From Streptomyces griseus (lineage in GTDB: Bacteria > Actinomycetota > Actinomycetes > Streptomycetales > Streptomycetaceae): a stretch of 64,000 nt of DNA. Position 1 is the stretch's first letter; every line of letters begins with the position of its first letter. Positions 1-7,223 of the stretch are shown one piece after another. The DNA lies in contig NZ_MDKB01000001.1 in NCBI RefSeq assembly GCF_001715295.1, positions 1,429,292 through 1,493,291 on the forward strand, given 5' to 3'. The notes beneath the pieces were generated by a model. It saw only the letters and a program-made list of their open reading frames with translations, did no database searches and was not told the DNA's origin. A program made the position numbers and the translations under genes.

Positions 1-422
1 TTCCCGACTTCATGGTTCCCTCCGTCTTCGTCGGCCTGGAGGAGTTCCCCCTCCTGCCCAACGGCAAGATCGACCGCTCCGCTCTGCCCGACCCTGACCC
101 CGGCACAGGCCACGCCACCTACCGCGCTCCCTCCGGGCCCGCCGAGGAACTCGTCGCCGAGATCTGGCGCGAAGTCCTCGAGGTCTCCGACATCGGCGCG
201 GACGACGACTTCTTCGTCCTCGGCGGCCACTCCCTCCTCGCCACCCGGGTCATCAGCCGACTGACGGCACGCACCGCAACCGACATACCTCTCCACCTCA
301 TCTTCGAGCACTCCGTACTCGCCGACCTCGCCCGCCGGCTGCCCGATCCGGCGTCCTGGTCGGCGGCGCCCACCCAGATCCAGCGCATCCGGCGCGTCAG
401 GGGAGGAACACCCGCGGGGTGA
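1..422 (+). CDS. Non-ribosomal peptide synthetase, C-terminal end (A-domain tail plus PCP), partial
   Basis: The reading frame enters from the left edge (codons from base 3) and ends at the TGA at 420-422. It begins with the tail of an adenylation domain, including the A10 motif LPNGKIDRSALP with its substrate-contacting lysine, then a peptidyl carrier domain with DDFFVLGGHSLLATRV, whose serine is the phosphopantetheine site. After the carrier domain only about 60 residues remain, so this protein ends on a PCP and has no thioesterase or reductase domain. In the saframycin family the last synthetase ends in a reductase domain, so this is probably an upstream or stand-alone module rather than the releasing one. 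It lies 80 bp before the next gene on the same strand, and the downstream genes point to a tetrahydroisoquinoline antibiotic cluster. The amino acid it activates cannot be read here because the specificity pocket lies outside the window. Confidence 0.93.
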   Translation, partial: PDFMVPSVFVGLEEFPLLPNGKIDRSALPDPDPGTGHATYRAPSGPAEELVAEIWREVLEVSDIGADDDFFVLGGHSLLATRVISRLTARTATDIPLHLIFEHSVLADLARRLPDPASWSAAPTQIQRIRRVRGGTPAG

Positions 423-502
423 CATCCGGTTCCTTCCCTCCACTCCCGTACACCCCGCTCCGCCCATCCCACCTCCGCTCCCTACCAGACCAGGAGAAAG
501 TG

Positions 503-1225
503 ATGAAGCAGGAAGAGACAACACTCGACATCCCGGCGGCGGCCACCGGGACCGCTCACACCGCCAGGCCGTCCGCGCCCGTGCCGGACCTGTCCGACGG
601 ACCCCGGGCCAACGAGCCCGCCATGCTGGGCTTCGGAGGCTTCCTGCTGGGCTCCATCTCGCTCGCCTTCTACCTGAAGGACGTCAGCATCCCGGCCAAC
701 TCCCTGGTGGCCTCGCTGCCCATCATGGTGTTCGCCAGCACCATCATGCTGCTGATGGCCTCGGCCTGGGCGATGCGCCTGGGCGACGGGGTGTTCGCGG
801 CGGTGTACGGCCTGTTCGGCACCTTCTGGCTCAGCTTCTCCATCCTCAGTCTCGCGCTGAACAACAACTGGATGGGAGAATTCGAGAACATCGAGCAACG
901 TCAGGCCACCGCCAACTTCGTCCTGGTGTGGGCCATCGTGATCGTCCTCCTGACGCTGACCACCCTGCGCCTGCCGCGGGTCTTCACGCTCCTCTTCACC
1001 GTGGTCTCCGCGACCCTCCTCGTTCTGTTCGGCTCGATCGAGCAGGCCATCGACCAGACCGTCAACAACCCCCTGAAGCCGAGCGACCCCTGGCTGATCT
1101 ACATCGGGATCACGACGATGTTCCTCTTCATCGCCGTCGGCATGTACGTCTTCGCGAGCTTCATGCACCGCGCGACCGGCGCCAAGAACCTCCCCCTCGG
1201 CAAGCCGCTGATCAAGAGCCGCTGA
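503..1225 (+). CDS. GPR1/FUN34/YaaH-type six-helix membrane protein
   Basis: This is a 240-residue integral membrane protein with a hydrophilic N-terminus of about 50 residues followed by a run of about six hydrophobic helices. The first helix segment (ANEPAMLGFGGFLLGSISLA) and the overall layout resemble the acetate/succinate transporter family GPR1/FUN34/YaaH, although the classic NPAPLGL motif is not well kept. The ATG at 503 is preceded by AGGAG at 492-496 with 6-nt spacing; an in-frame upstream start at 419 lacks a site. It sits between the NRPS end and the SfmD-like hydroxylase and is probably cotranscribed with them. Transport of a small acid or of a pathway intermediate would fit the family, but nothing in the sequence fixes the substrate. 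Confidence 0.8.
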   Translation: MKQEETTLDIPAAATGTAHTARPSAPVPDLSDGPRANEPAMLGFGGFLLGSISLAFYLKDVSIPANSLVASLPIMVFASTIMLLMASAWAMRLGDGVFAAVYGLFGTFWLSFSILSLALNNNWMGEFENIEQRQATANFVLVWAIVIVLLTLTTLRLPRVFTLLFTVVSATLLVLFGSIEQAIDQTVNNPLKPSDPWLIYIGITTMFLFIAVGMYVFASFMHRATGAKNLPLGKPLIKSR

Positions 1226-1282
1226 CCGGCACGGCCGCTGCGTACGGACCCTTGCCGACCATGCACACGTAAAGGAGGCACG

Positions 1283-2338
1283 ATGACCGACTACCTGCCA
1301 GACGTCGCCACCGTCCCCTTCCCCATGCCGTGCCCGGAGGACCTGCCGGGCGACGCCCCGGCCATCGCGGCAGCGGCTCCCTCCACCCTCACCGCGCTGG
1401 CCGACGGGATGGCCGGCCCGGCGTACCGGACCGCTCTCGCCGGCATGCTCGCCGCCGTCCGGACCGCTCGCGCGGATCTCGGCCCGGTGCCCAGCACGCT
1501 CGTCGTGGACGATCCGAGGGAGTCCCGGCCGAATCTGGACAACGACCTGGCGTTCGGCATCGAACGGCACCACGGCGATCCCCTCACTCTGTTCGTCGCT
1601 GCGGCCCTCAACGCCCATCTCGGCATCCTCGAGATCGCCGAGGAGCGAGGTACGGGCTTGGACGAAGCCGCGTGGCACGACCTGGTCAACGGCTTCGACA
1701 CCCTGGTGCGGTGGCCGGCCGATCCCACCCGGCTGCCGGCGCCGCTGCCGGTGCCCGCCTGCGGACGGTCAGGGAAGCCGGAACCCCTCGACGGACTCCG
1801 GCGCTGGGTCCGCGGCCACCACGTCTTCATGGTGCTCGCGCAGGGCGGCACCCTCGCCGTGAACAGCCTCACGGCGGCGGCCGAGGCAGGCGACGAGGAG
1901 GTCGCCGCCACGGCGGCCGCAGTGGCCTCCCGGGTCATGTGGGCCTGCCGCGCCGCGCTCCAGTTCGCCGGGGATGCCAGCCCCGACCAGTACCAGGCGG
2001 AGATCAGACCCACCCTCATGCCACCCGTCGCGCCCCCGCAGATGAGCGGGCTGCGCTGGCGGGACCACGAGGCCCTGGTGGTCGCGCTCACCGCGTCGAG
2101 CGGAGCCTGGTCCTGGCTGGCGGAGCGCCGCCCCGACGCCCTGAGGGACTTCCGGACCGCGCTCGACGCCACGTACGAGTCGCACAAGGGTGTGTGCGGT
2201 CACTTCGTCGGCCGCCAGTCACCGAGTCTCCTCGCGACCAGCAGGTCCCATCGGCCCGCCGTCGGCGTCATCGAGCAGTTCCGGCGGCTGCGCGTGGGCA
2301 CCCTGCCCGCCGTCCCGCATCCCGACCCCCACACATGA
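1283..2338 (+). CDS. SfmD-like heme-dependent 3-methyltyrosine hydroxylase
   Basis: The 351-residue protein has the heme-binding pattern described for SfmD of saframycin biosynthesis, HxnHxxxC: His262 in WRDHEAL and His301/Cys305 in SHKGVC, 38 residues apart. SfmD hydroxylates 3-methyl-L-tyrosine on the ring to give 3-hydroxy-5-methyltyrosine, using a c-type-like heme and hydrogen peroxide; related fold members include LmbB2 and tryptophan 2,3-dioxygenase. The rest of the protein is largely helical and contains an RPNLDNDLAFGIERHHGDP segment. The start is well supported by AAGGAGG at 1271-1277. Two methyltransferase genes follow directly, matching the order hydroxylase, C-methyltransferase, O-methyltransferase expected for this precursor pathway. 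I assign it from motif and context; no alignment was run. Confidence 0.82.
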   Translation: MTDYLPDVATVPFPMPCPEDLPGDAPAIAAAAPSTLTALADGMAGPAYRTALAGMLAAVRTARADLGPVPSTLVVDDPRESRPNLDNDLAFGIERHHGDPLTLFVAAALNAHLGILEIAEERGTGLDEAAWHDLVNGFDTLVRWPADPTRLPAPLPVPACGRSGKPEPLDGLRRWVRGHHVFMVLAQGGTLAVNSLTAAAEAGDEEVAATAAAVASRVMWACRAALQFAGDASPDQYQAEIRPTLMPPVAPPQMSGLRWRDHEALVVALTASSGAWSWLAERRPDALRDFRTALDATYESHKGVCGHFVGRQSPSLLATSRSHRPAVGVIEQFRRLRVGTLPAVPHPDPHT

Positions 2339-2495
2339 CCCCCTCACCGCCACCGACCGTCCGACCGCGGCACTCCGCGCCCCACGGGCTCTGCGGAGGA
2401 ACGCGCGCACTTCCCGACCGCACCACACGCACCACCACCGGTACACCCCCCAGTGACCGGTCGGAACTCACTCACATCCGAGAGGCAGGGCACTC

Positions 2496-3560
2496 ATGAC
2501 CGAGACCGCATCCACCCAGCACGGCGGGCCCGTCGAGCTCGATATGGACGGCCTGTCCCGGATTCTCTTCGGGCATGCGGCCTTCCAGTACCTCAACGCC
2601 GCCTGCGAACTGGGCCTTCCGAACCTGGTCGCCGAGAAGCAGGAACTGACCCGGGACGAGATCCGCGACGCACTCTCCCTCCAGGACCGCGCCGTCGACA
2701 TCCTGCTCCTCGGATGCACCTCGCTCGGCATCCTCGTCAAGGAGGACGGACGGTACCGACTGGCCGAGGTCGTCAAGAACCTCATGGACGAGGGCGACTG
2801 GCAGCGCTTCGAGGACACCGTCGCCTTCGAGCAGTACATCGTCTACGAGGGCCAGCTCGACTTCACCGACTCGCTCCGCGAGAACCGCAACGTCGGTCTG
2901 CGCCGGGTCCGCGGCTCCGGCCGTGACCTCTACCACCGGCTCGCCGAGAACCCGCACATGGAGCAGGTGTTCTACCGCTACATGCGTTCCTGGTCGGAAC
3001 TGGCCAACAAGCACCTGGTCCAGGAACTCGACCTCTCCGGCCGCCGGCACCTGCTGGACTGCGGCGGCGGTGACGCCGTCAACGCCATCGCCCTCGCCCA
3101 GGCCAACCCGGACCTCAAGGTCACCGTCTTCGAGATCCCGGCATCCGGCTCCATCGCCGAGAAGAAGATCGCCCAGGCGGGGGTCGGTGACCAGGTCTCC
3201 GTCATCACCGGCGACATGTTCCGCGACCCGCTGCCCACCGGCTGCGACGTGGTGATGTTCGCCCACCAGCTGGTCATCTGGACGCCGCAGGAGAACACCG
3301 AACTGCTGCGCCGTGCCTACGAGGTCCTGCCCGAGGGCGGCCAACTGGTCATCTTCAACTCCATGTCCAACGACGAGGGGGACGGCCCCGTCGTCGCCGC
3401 CCTCGACAGCGTCTACTTCGCCGCGCTGCCCGCCGAGGGCGGCATGATCTACTCCTGGGCCACCCACGAGCAGTGCCTGCGGGACGCCGGGTTCAGCACT
3501 CTCAAGCGCATCCCCTTCCCGGGCTGGACCCCGCACGGCGTCATCGTCGCGACCAAGTAG
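2496..3560 (+). CDS. SAM-dependent methyltransferase, probable tyrosine C-methyltransferase (SfmM2-like)
   Basis: The 354-residue protein has an N-terminal dimerisation/winged-helix region (about residues 15-120) and a C-terminal Rossmann domain with SAM motif I LLDCGGGDAVNAIAL. It has the architecture of plant-type O-methyltransferases, but at the place where O-methyltransferases carry the catalytic HILHDW motif it reads AHQLVIWTPQ, so the general-base histidine is missing. That fits C-methylation, and with the neighbouring SfmD-like gene suggests methylation of L-tyrosine at ring carbon 3. The start ATG at 2496 follows an AGGCAGGG purine run. Alternative reading: an O-methyltransferase that uses another base. 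The assignment to the precursor pathway is an inference from neighbours. Confidence 0.8.
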   Translation: MTETASTQHGGPVELDMDGLSRILFGHAAFQYLNAACELGLPNLVAEKQELTRDEIRDALSLQDRAVDILLLGCTSLGILVKEDGRYRLAEVVKNLMDEGDWQRFEDTVAFEQYIVYEGQLDFTDSLRENRNVGLRRVRGSGRDLYHRLAENPHMEQVFYRYMRSWSELANKHLVQELDLSGRRHLLDCGGGDAVNAIALAQANPDLKVTVFEIPASGSIAEKKIAQAGVGDQVSVITGDMFRDPLPTGCDVVMFAHQLVIWTPQENTELLRRAYEVLPEGGQLVIFNSMSNDEGDGPVVAALDSVYFAALPAEGGMIYSWATHEQCLRDAGFSTLKRIPFPGWTPHGVIVATK

Positions 3561-3689
3561 GCCCTCCCTCGCACGCGGATCCACCGGGCCGGCCACCACG
3601 GCGGCCCGGTGGTACACCGCCCCGCGAGACCCACCGACCACAGCAGACGCATGACGACAGAGAACCGCGACGAACAAGGAGGTGACCGC

Positions 3690-4736
3690 ATGCTTCACCC
3701 ACGACTCCGGGACGACGCCGCACGCATGCGCATGCTGCTCTACGGCCGGCTCGTCTCCCAAGCGGTGTGTACGGCGGTAGAGCTCGGTCTGCCGGAGGCA
3801 CTGGCCGGCGGCCGCCGCTCGGCCGAGGACCTCGCCGACGAGGTGGCGGCGCACCCCCTCGCCCTGCGCCGACTGCTCCGCGCGCTCGTTCCCTTCGAGG
3901 TGTTCACCGAGGAGCCGGACGGCACCTTCGCGCTGACCCGCCTCGGCACGACCCTCCTGCCGGACACCCCCGGCACTGCACGCCCCAGCGCCCTCCTGCT
4001 CGCCGGTGAAGTCGGCCGCACGTGGGGCGAGTTCGGCCACGCCGTCCGGACGGGCGACTCGGCGTTCACCCTGCTCCACGACTGCGCACTCTTCGAGCAC
4101 CTGGAGCGGCGACCGGATCGGCGCGAGGTCTTCGACCGCTCCCAGGAGGCCGGACTGCGACTGGAACTGGACGAAATCTTCGACGCGGTCACCTTCGACC
4201 GGTACCCGACGATCGTGGACGTCGGCGGTGGAAACGGCCATCTGATGTGCGAACTGCTGCAGCGCACCCCGGGCAGCACCGGCAGTGTGGTCGACCTGCC
4301 CGGGACCGTGCAGCTCGCGGAGAAACGCATCGTGGAAGCAGGCCTCACCGACCGTTGCACCGCCGTCGCAGGAGACTTCTTCAGCGGTGTCACACCCGGC
4401 GCGGACCTCTACATCCTCAGCCACATCCTGCACGACTGGGGTGACGACAGCGCGGTATCCATCCTCCGCACCTGCGTCGACGCCATGCCCGCGCACGGGC
4501 GGGTCATGGTGATCGACCTGCTCACCGACGCTGCCGCGGACGACCGGGGCGGACGTCACCGGCTTCCCGCGCTCATGGACCTCTACATGCTCTCCCTCTT
4601 CGGAGCGGCGGGCGGGCAGGAGCGCACCGGCGAAGAGTTCACCGCGCTGCTCACGGCCGCCGGACTGGAACCGGAGGAGACCAGGGTGCTGCCCAGTGGC
4701 ATGGGCGTCATCACGGCCCGCCCACACGTCACCTGA
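3690..4736 (+). CDS. O-methyltransferase (SfmM3-like)
   Basis: This 348-residue protein has the plant-type O-methyltransferase layout: an N-terminal helical dimerisation domain and a SAM domain with VDVGGGNGHLMCELL. It keeps the catalytic motif SHILHDWGDD with the general-base histidine. In the tetrahydroisoquinoline pathways the matching enzyme methylates the phenol of the tyrosine-derived unit. An earlier in-frame ATG at 3651 exists, but a near-perfect AAGGAGGT at 3676-3683 stands 6 nt before the ATG at 3690, which I take as the start. It follows the C-methyltransferase by 129 bp on the same strand. The two methyltransferases share fold and order but differ exactly at the catalytic histidine. 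Confidence 0.85.
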   Translation: MLHPRLRDDAARMRMLLYGRLVSQAVCTAVELGLPEALAGGRRSAEDLADEVAAHPLALRRLLRALVPFEVFTEEPDGTFALTRLGTTLLPDTPGTARPSALLLAGEVGRTWGEFGHAVRTGDSAFTLLHDCALFEHLERRPDRREVFDRSQEAGLRLELDEIFDAVTFDRYPTIVDVGGGNGHLMCELLQRTPGSTGSVVDLPGTVQLAEKRIVEAGLTDRCTAVAGDFFSGVTPGADLYILSHILHDWGDDSAVSILRTCVDAMPAHGRVMVIDLLTDAAADDRGGRHRLPALMDLYMLSLFGAAGGQERTGEEFTALLTAAGLEPEETRVLPSGMGVITARPHVT

Positions 4737-4921
4737 CGGGTGACCCACTCCGTCCGACGGGTCGTCGGCACCTGCCCGGTTTCTGATCCGCCGGCACCGC
4801 CCGGACGCCGGTGCGGTGTGCCACGACCCGTCGCCCCCCGGGGCCGAAAACCGCTCCCAGGGCGGCCATGGACCGTTCAGATGGGCGTACCACCCTTTCG
4901 TCTCCGGATAGGCACTCCCAC

Positions 4922-6511
4922 ATGATTCACGACTCCACCGCCGCCCCGCCCGCCCGCGCCGGCAAGCGCGAATGGACGGCCCTCGGCGTCCTCGCCTTAC
5001 CGGCGCTGCTCATCAGCCTCGACAACACGGTGCTCCACCTGGCAGTTCCACATCTCAGCGGGAGCATCGAGCCCAGCGGACTGCAACTGCTGTGGATCGT
5101 CGACATCTACAGCTTTCTGATCGCCGGTCTGCTGATCATCGCGGGCACGCTCGGTGACCGGTTCGGCCGACGTCGGCTGCTGCTGGTCGGGGCGGCCGGC
5201 TTCGGACTGGCCTCCGTGCTCACGGCGTTCTCCTCCAGCGCGGAGATGCTGATCGTCAGCCGGGCTCTGCTCGGCATCGCAGGGGCGACCCTGATGCCGT
5301 CCTCGATGTCCCTGATACGCAACATGTTCCTGGACTCGCGACAGCGGTCCGTCGCCTTCAGCGTCTGGATCGCCTGCTTCCTGGTGGGAGGGGCTCTCGG
5401 TCCTCTGGTCGGCGGTGCGATGCTGGAACACTTCTGGTGGGGATCGGTCTTCCTGCTGAGCGTGCCGGCCATGGTGCTGCTGCTGGTACTGGGACCGGTA
5501 CTGCTCCCCGAGTACAGGGACCCGAACCCCGGCAGGATCGACCCGGCGAGCGTACTGCTGCTGGTGGTATCCCTGCTGGCGACGGTGTACGGGCTCAAGG
5601 TGCTGGCGGGCAAGGGGTTCGACGTCCTGCCGGTGGTGCTGCTTCTCGCCGGGCTGGCTCTGGCCGTGGTGTTCGCCGTACGCCAGCGGCGTCTCACCCA
5701 TCCTCTGCTGGACCCCGCCCTGTTCCGTGAGCGCACCTTCTCCGTCTCCCTCACCACCATGAGTCTCGCCCTCTTCGTGATGTCGGGATCGCAGTTCTTC
5801 GTCGCGCAGTATCTCCAGATGGTCGTGGGGCTGTCACCGTTGGAGACCGGCCTGGCGTCCCTGCCCGGAAGTGTCGGCGGGGTGGCCGGTGCCCTGCTGG
5901 CCCCGGTGGCACTGCGCTGGATGCGGTCCGCGTACGTCATGACGGTGGGACTCGCGATGGCCGTGATCGGTTTCGCCGTACTGACCCAGGTCGATACGGA
6001 GAACGGGCTCGTCCCGGTGATGATCGCGCTCGGGATGCTCAACTTCGGTGTGGCACCGACCATCGCGCTCGGCACCGACATGATGATCGAGTCCGCGCCG
6101 CCGGAGAAGGCCGGGGCCGTCTCCGCGATCTCCGAGACCTGCCAGGAACTCGGCCTGGGCATGGGCATCGCGATCCTCGGCAGCGTGGGGACCGCCGTGT
6201 ACCGCGCCGAGGTCTCGGACACCCTGCCCGCCGGCGTGGCCGCCCGGGCCCAGGACACCATCGGATCGGCCGTGTACGAGGCCGGGAGACTTCCGGACGA
6301 GGTCGGCGCGGCGGTCCTCGCCGCGGCCCGCGAGGCGTTCACCGACAGTCTCTTCTACGTCAGCGTGATCTGCGTGGTGGTCACCCTGTTGGTCGTGGTG
6401 ACCATCGCGGTGCTGCGCCCCACGACAGGGGGCAACCGTCACGGCCTGGACGACGCCGATGAGTTGGACGGCCGCGGTGCCGCCGGGGGTGCGTCGCGTA
6501 CCGGTCCCTGA
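4922..6511 (+). CDS. MFS drug exporter, DHA2 family (14 helices)
   Basis: The 529-residue protein is a major facilitator with 14 predicted helices. It shows the DHA2 first-helix motif LDNTVLHLAVPHL, motif A GDRFGRRRLLLVG after helix 2, and a helix-5 segment FLVGGALGPLVGGAM matching the antiporter motif C. Such proton-driven pumps typically export the antibiotic made by their own cluster and give self-resistance. It follows the two methyltransferases on the same strand and is followed by a long non-coding stretch, so it probably ends the first transcription unit. The ATG at 4922 is chosen because family similarity starts soon after it; no strong ribosome binding site is visible, and an in-frame ATG at 4868 is possible. 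Confidence 0.9.
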   Translation: MIHDSTAAPPARAGKREWTALGVLALPALLISLDNTVLHLAVPHLSGSIEPSGLQLLWIVDIYSFLIAGLLIIAGTLGDRFGRRRLLLVGAAGFGLASVLTAFSSSAEMLIVSRALLGIAGATLMPSSMSLIRNMFLDSRQRSVAFSVWIACFLVGGALGPLVGGAMLEHFWWGSVFLLSVPAMVLLLVLGPVLLPEYRDPNPGRIDPASVLLLVVSLLATVYGLKVLAGKGFDVLPVVLLLAGLALAVVFAVRQRRLTHPLLDPALFRERTFSVSLTTMSLALFVMSGSQFFVAQYLQMVVGLSPLETGLASLPGSVGGVAGALLAPVALRWMRSAYVMTVGLAMAVIGFAVLTQVDTENGLVPVMIALGMLNFGVAPTIALGTDMMIESAPPEKAGAVSAISETCQELGLGMGIAILGSVGTAVYRAEVSDTLPAGVAARAQDTIGSAVYEAGRLPDEVGAAVLAAAREAFTDSLFYVSVICVVVTLLVVVTIAVLRPTTGGNRHGLDDADELDGRGAAGGASRTGP

Positions 6512-7223
6512 CCGGATCGGCGCGTCGGTGCGTGATGCCCCCGCCGGACGGCGGAACCGGATGACCGGAGCCATCGACCGGCATATCGGCCGGTGCCGCC
6601 GTTCGGATCCGCCGAGCTCTCCCGCCGGGCTGCGGGTGCCGGCCTGCCGACCCGTCTCACCGAGCGGCGCCGCCGGGCCGGTTCACCCGATGGGGGCGGG
6701 ACCGCGCGCTGCACACTCCCTGCGCCGGGCGGCGATCGCGCGCGGGCGCTGTCGGAACCCGCCGCCTTCCGGACATCACTTCACCGTGAGGTGGGCCAAG
6801 GGCTGTCCCGCACTTCCCGGTGGATCGGCGTGCGGCGTCAGATGCGGGGCATCGCAAGGCGGAGGGACGTCCGCATACTGGATGTATGTGGACGTTCCGA
6901 CAACGCGGCGAGGTGCCGTAGCTGTCGTCGCGCGCCCGCCGGGAATTGCGGAACAGCCCTTACCGGCGGGTAGTGGCCGTCCAGGCGTCCATCTCGCATC
7001 CCGCGCTCCCGGGTCGAGCGGATTCCCGTATTCCGCCTGTGAAAGGAGACCTGGTGAACACCGTCCGGCCCGGGATTCCTTCAGGATTGAAACATCATCA
7101 AAACTGACACGTTTCGACACCCCCGGTATGACGTAGGCTTCCGATCTGCCGATGTCGGGCCAGTCGGTGAACGTTTGAGATCGAGTTGTGCCCAATTCCT
7201 GTGAGAAGCAAGGAGTCGCGTCA
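6512..7223. other. Non-coding stretch between exporter and oxidase genes
   Basis: About 0.7 kb without a credible gene. It contains repeat copy 1 (6799-6960), a short inverted repeat ACCGGC/GCCGGT at 6577-6594, and the less GC-rich upstream region of the oxidase gene (about 7085-7223), where its promoter must lie. Open frames here run through the repeat and have no independent support. Confidence 0.6.
6799..6960 (+). repeat. Dispersed ~160-bp element, copy 1
   Basis: The first of six copies of an intergenic element. It begins AGGGCTGTCCCGC and ends GCGGAACAGCCCT, near-perfect terminal inverted repeats. In the middle, 6865-6878 pairs with 6884-6898 around the loop TGGAT to form a stem of about 14 bp. 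The right half carries the most conserved block, GTGCCGTAGCTGTCGTCGCG. It encodes no transposase. It lies between the exporter and the exported oxidase. Confidence 0.9.

Noticed and set aside
2472..4748. A 758-codon open frame on the minus strand opposite the methyltransferases
   Set aside because: It is antisense to two genes with clear motifs and ribosome binding sites; long antisense frames are expected in such GC-rich DNA.
6799..6960. Reading the dispersed element as an IS end or a full insertion sequence
   Set aside because: Each copy is complete at both ends at about 160 bp and has no room for a transposase; no consistent target-site duplication is visible.
6459..7136. Open frames spanning the dispersed repeats (also at 8855-9130, 11438-11902, 32165-32404, 55435-55698)
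   Set aside because: Their similar peptides (AVVARPP, SCRRAPA) only reflect translation of the DNA repeat; the frames differ and lack starts or codon bias.
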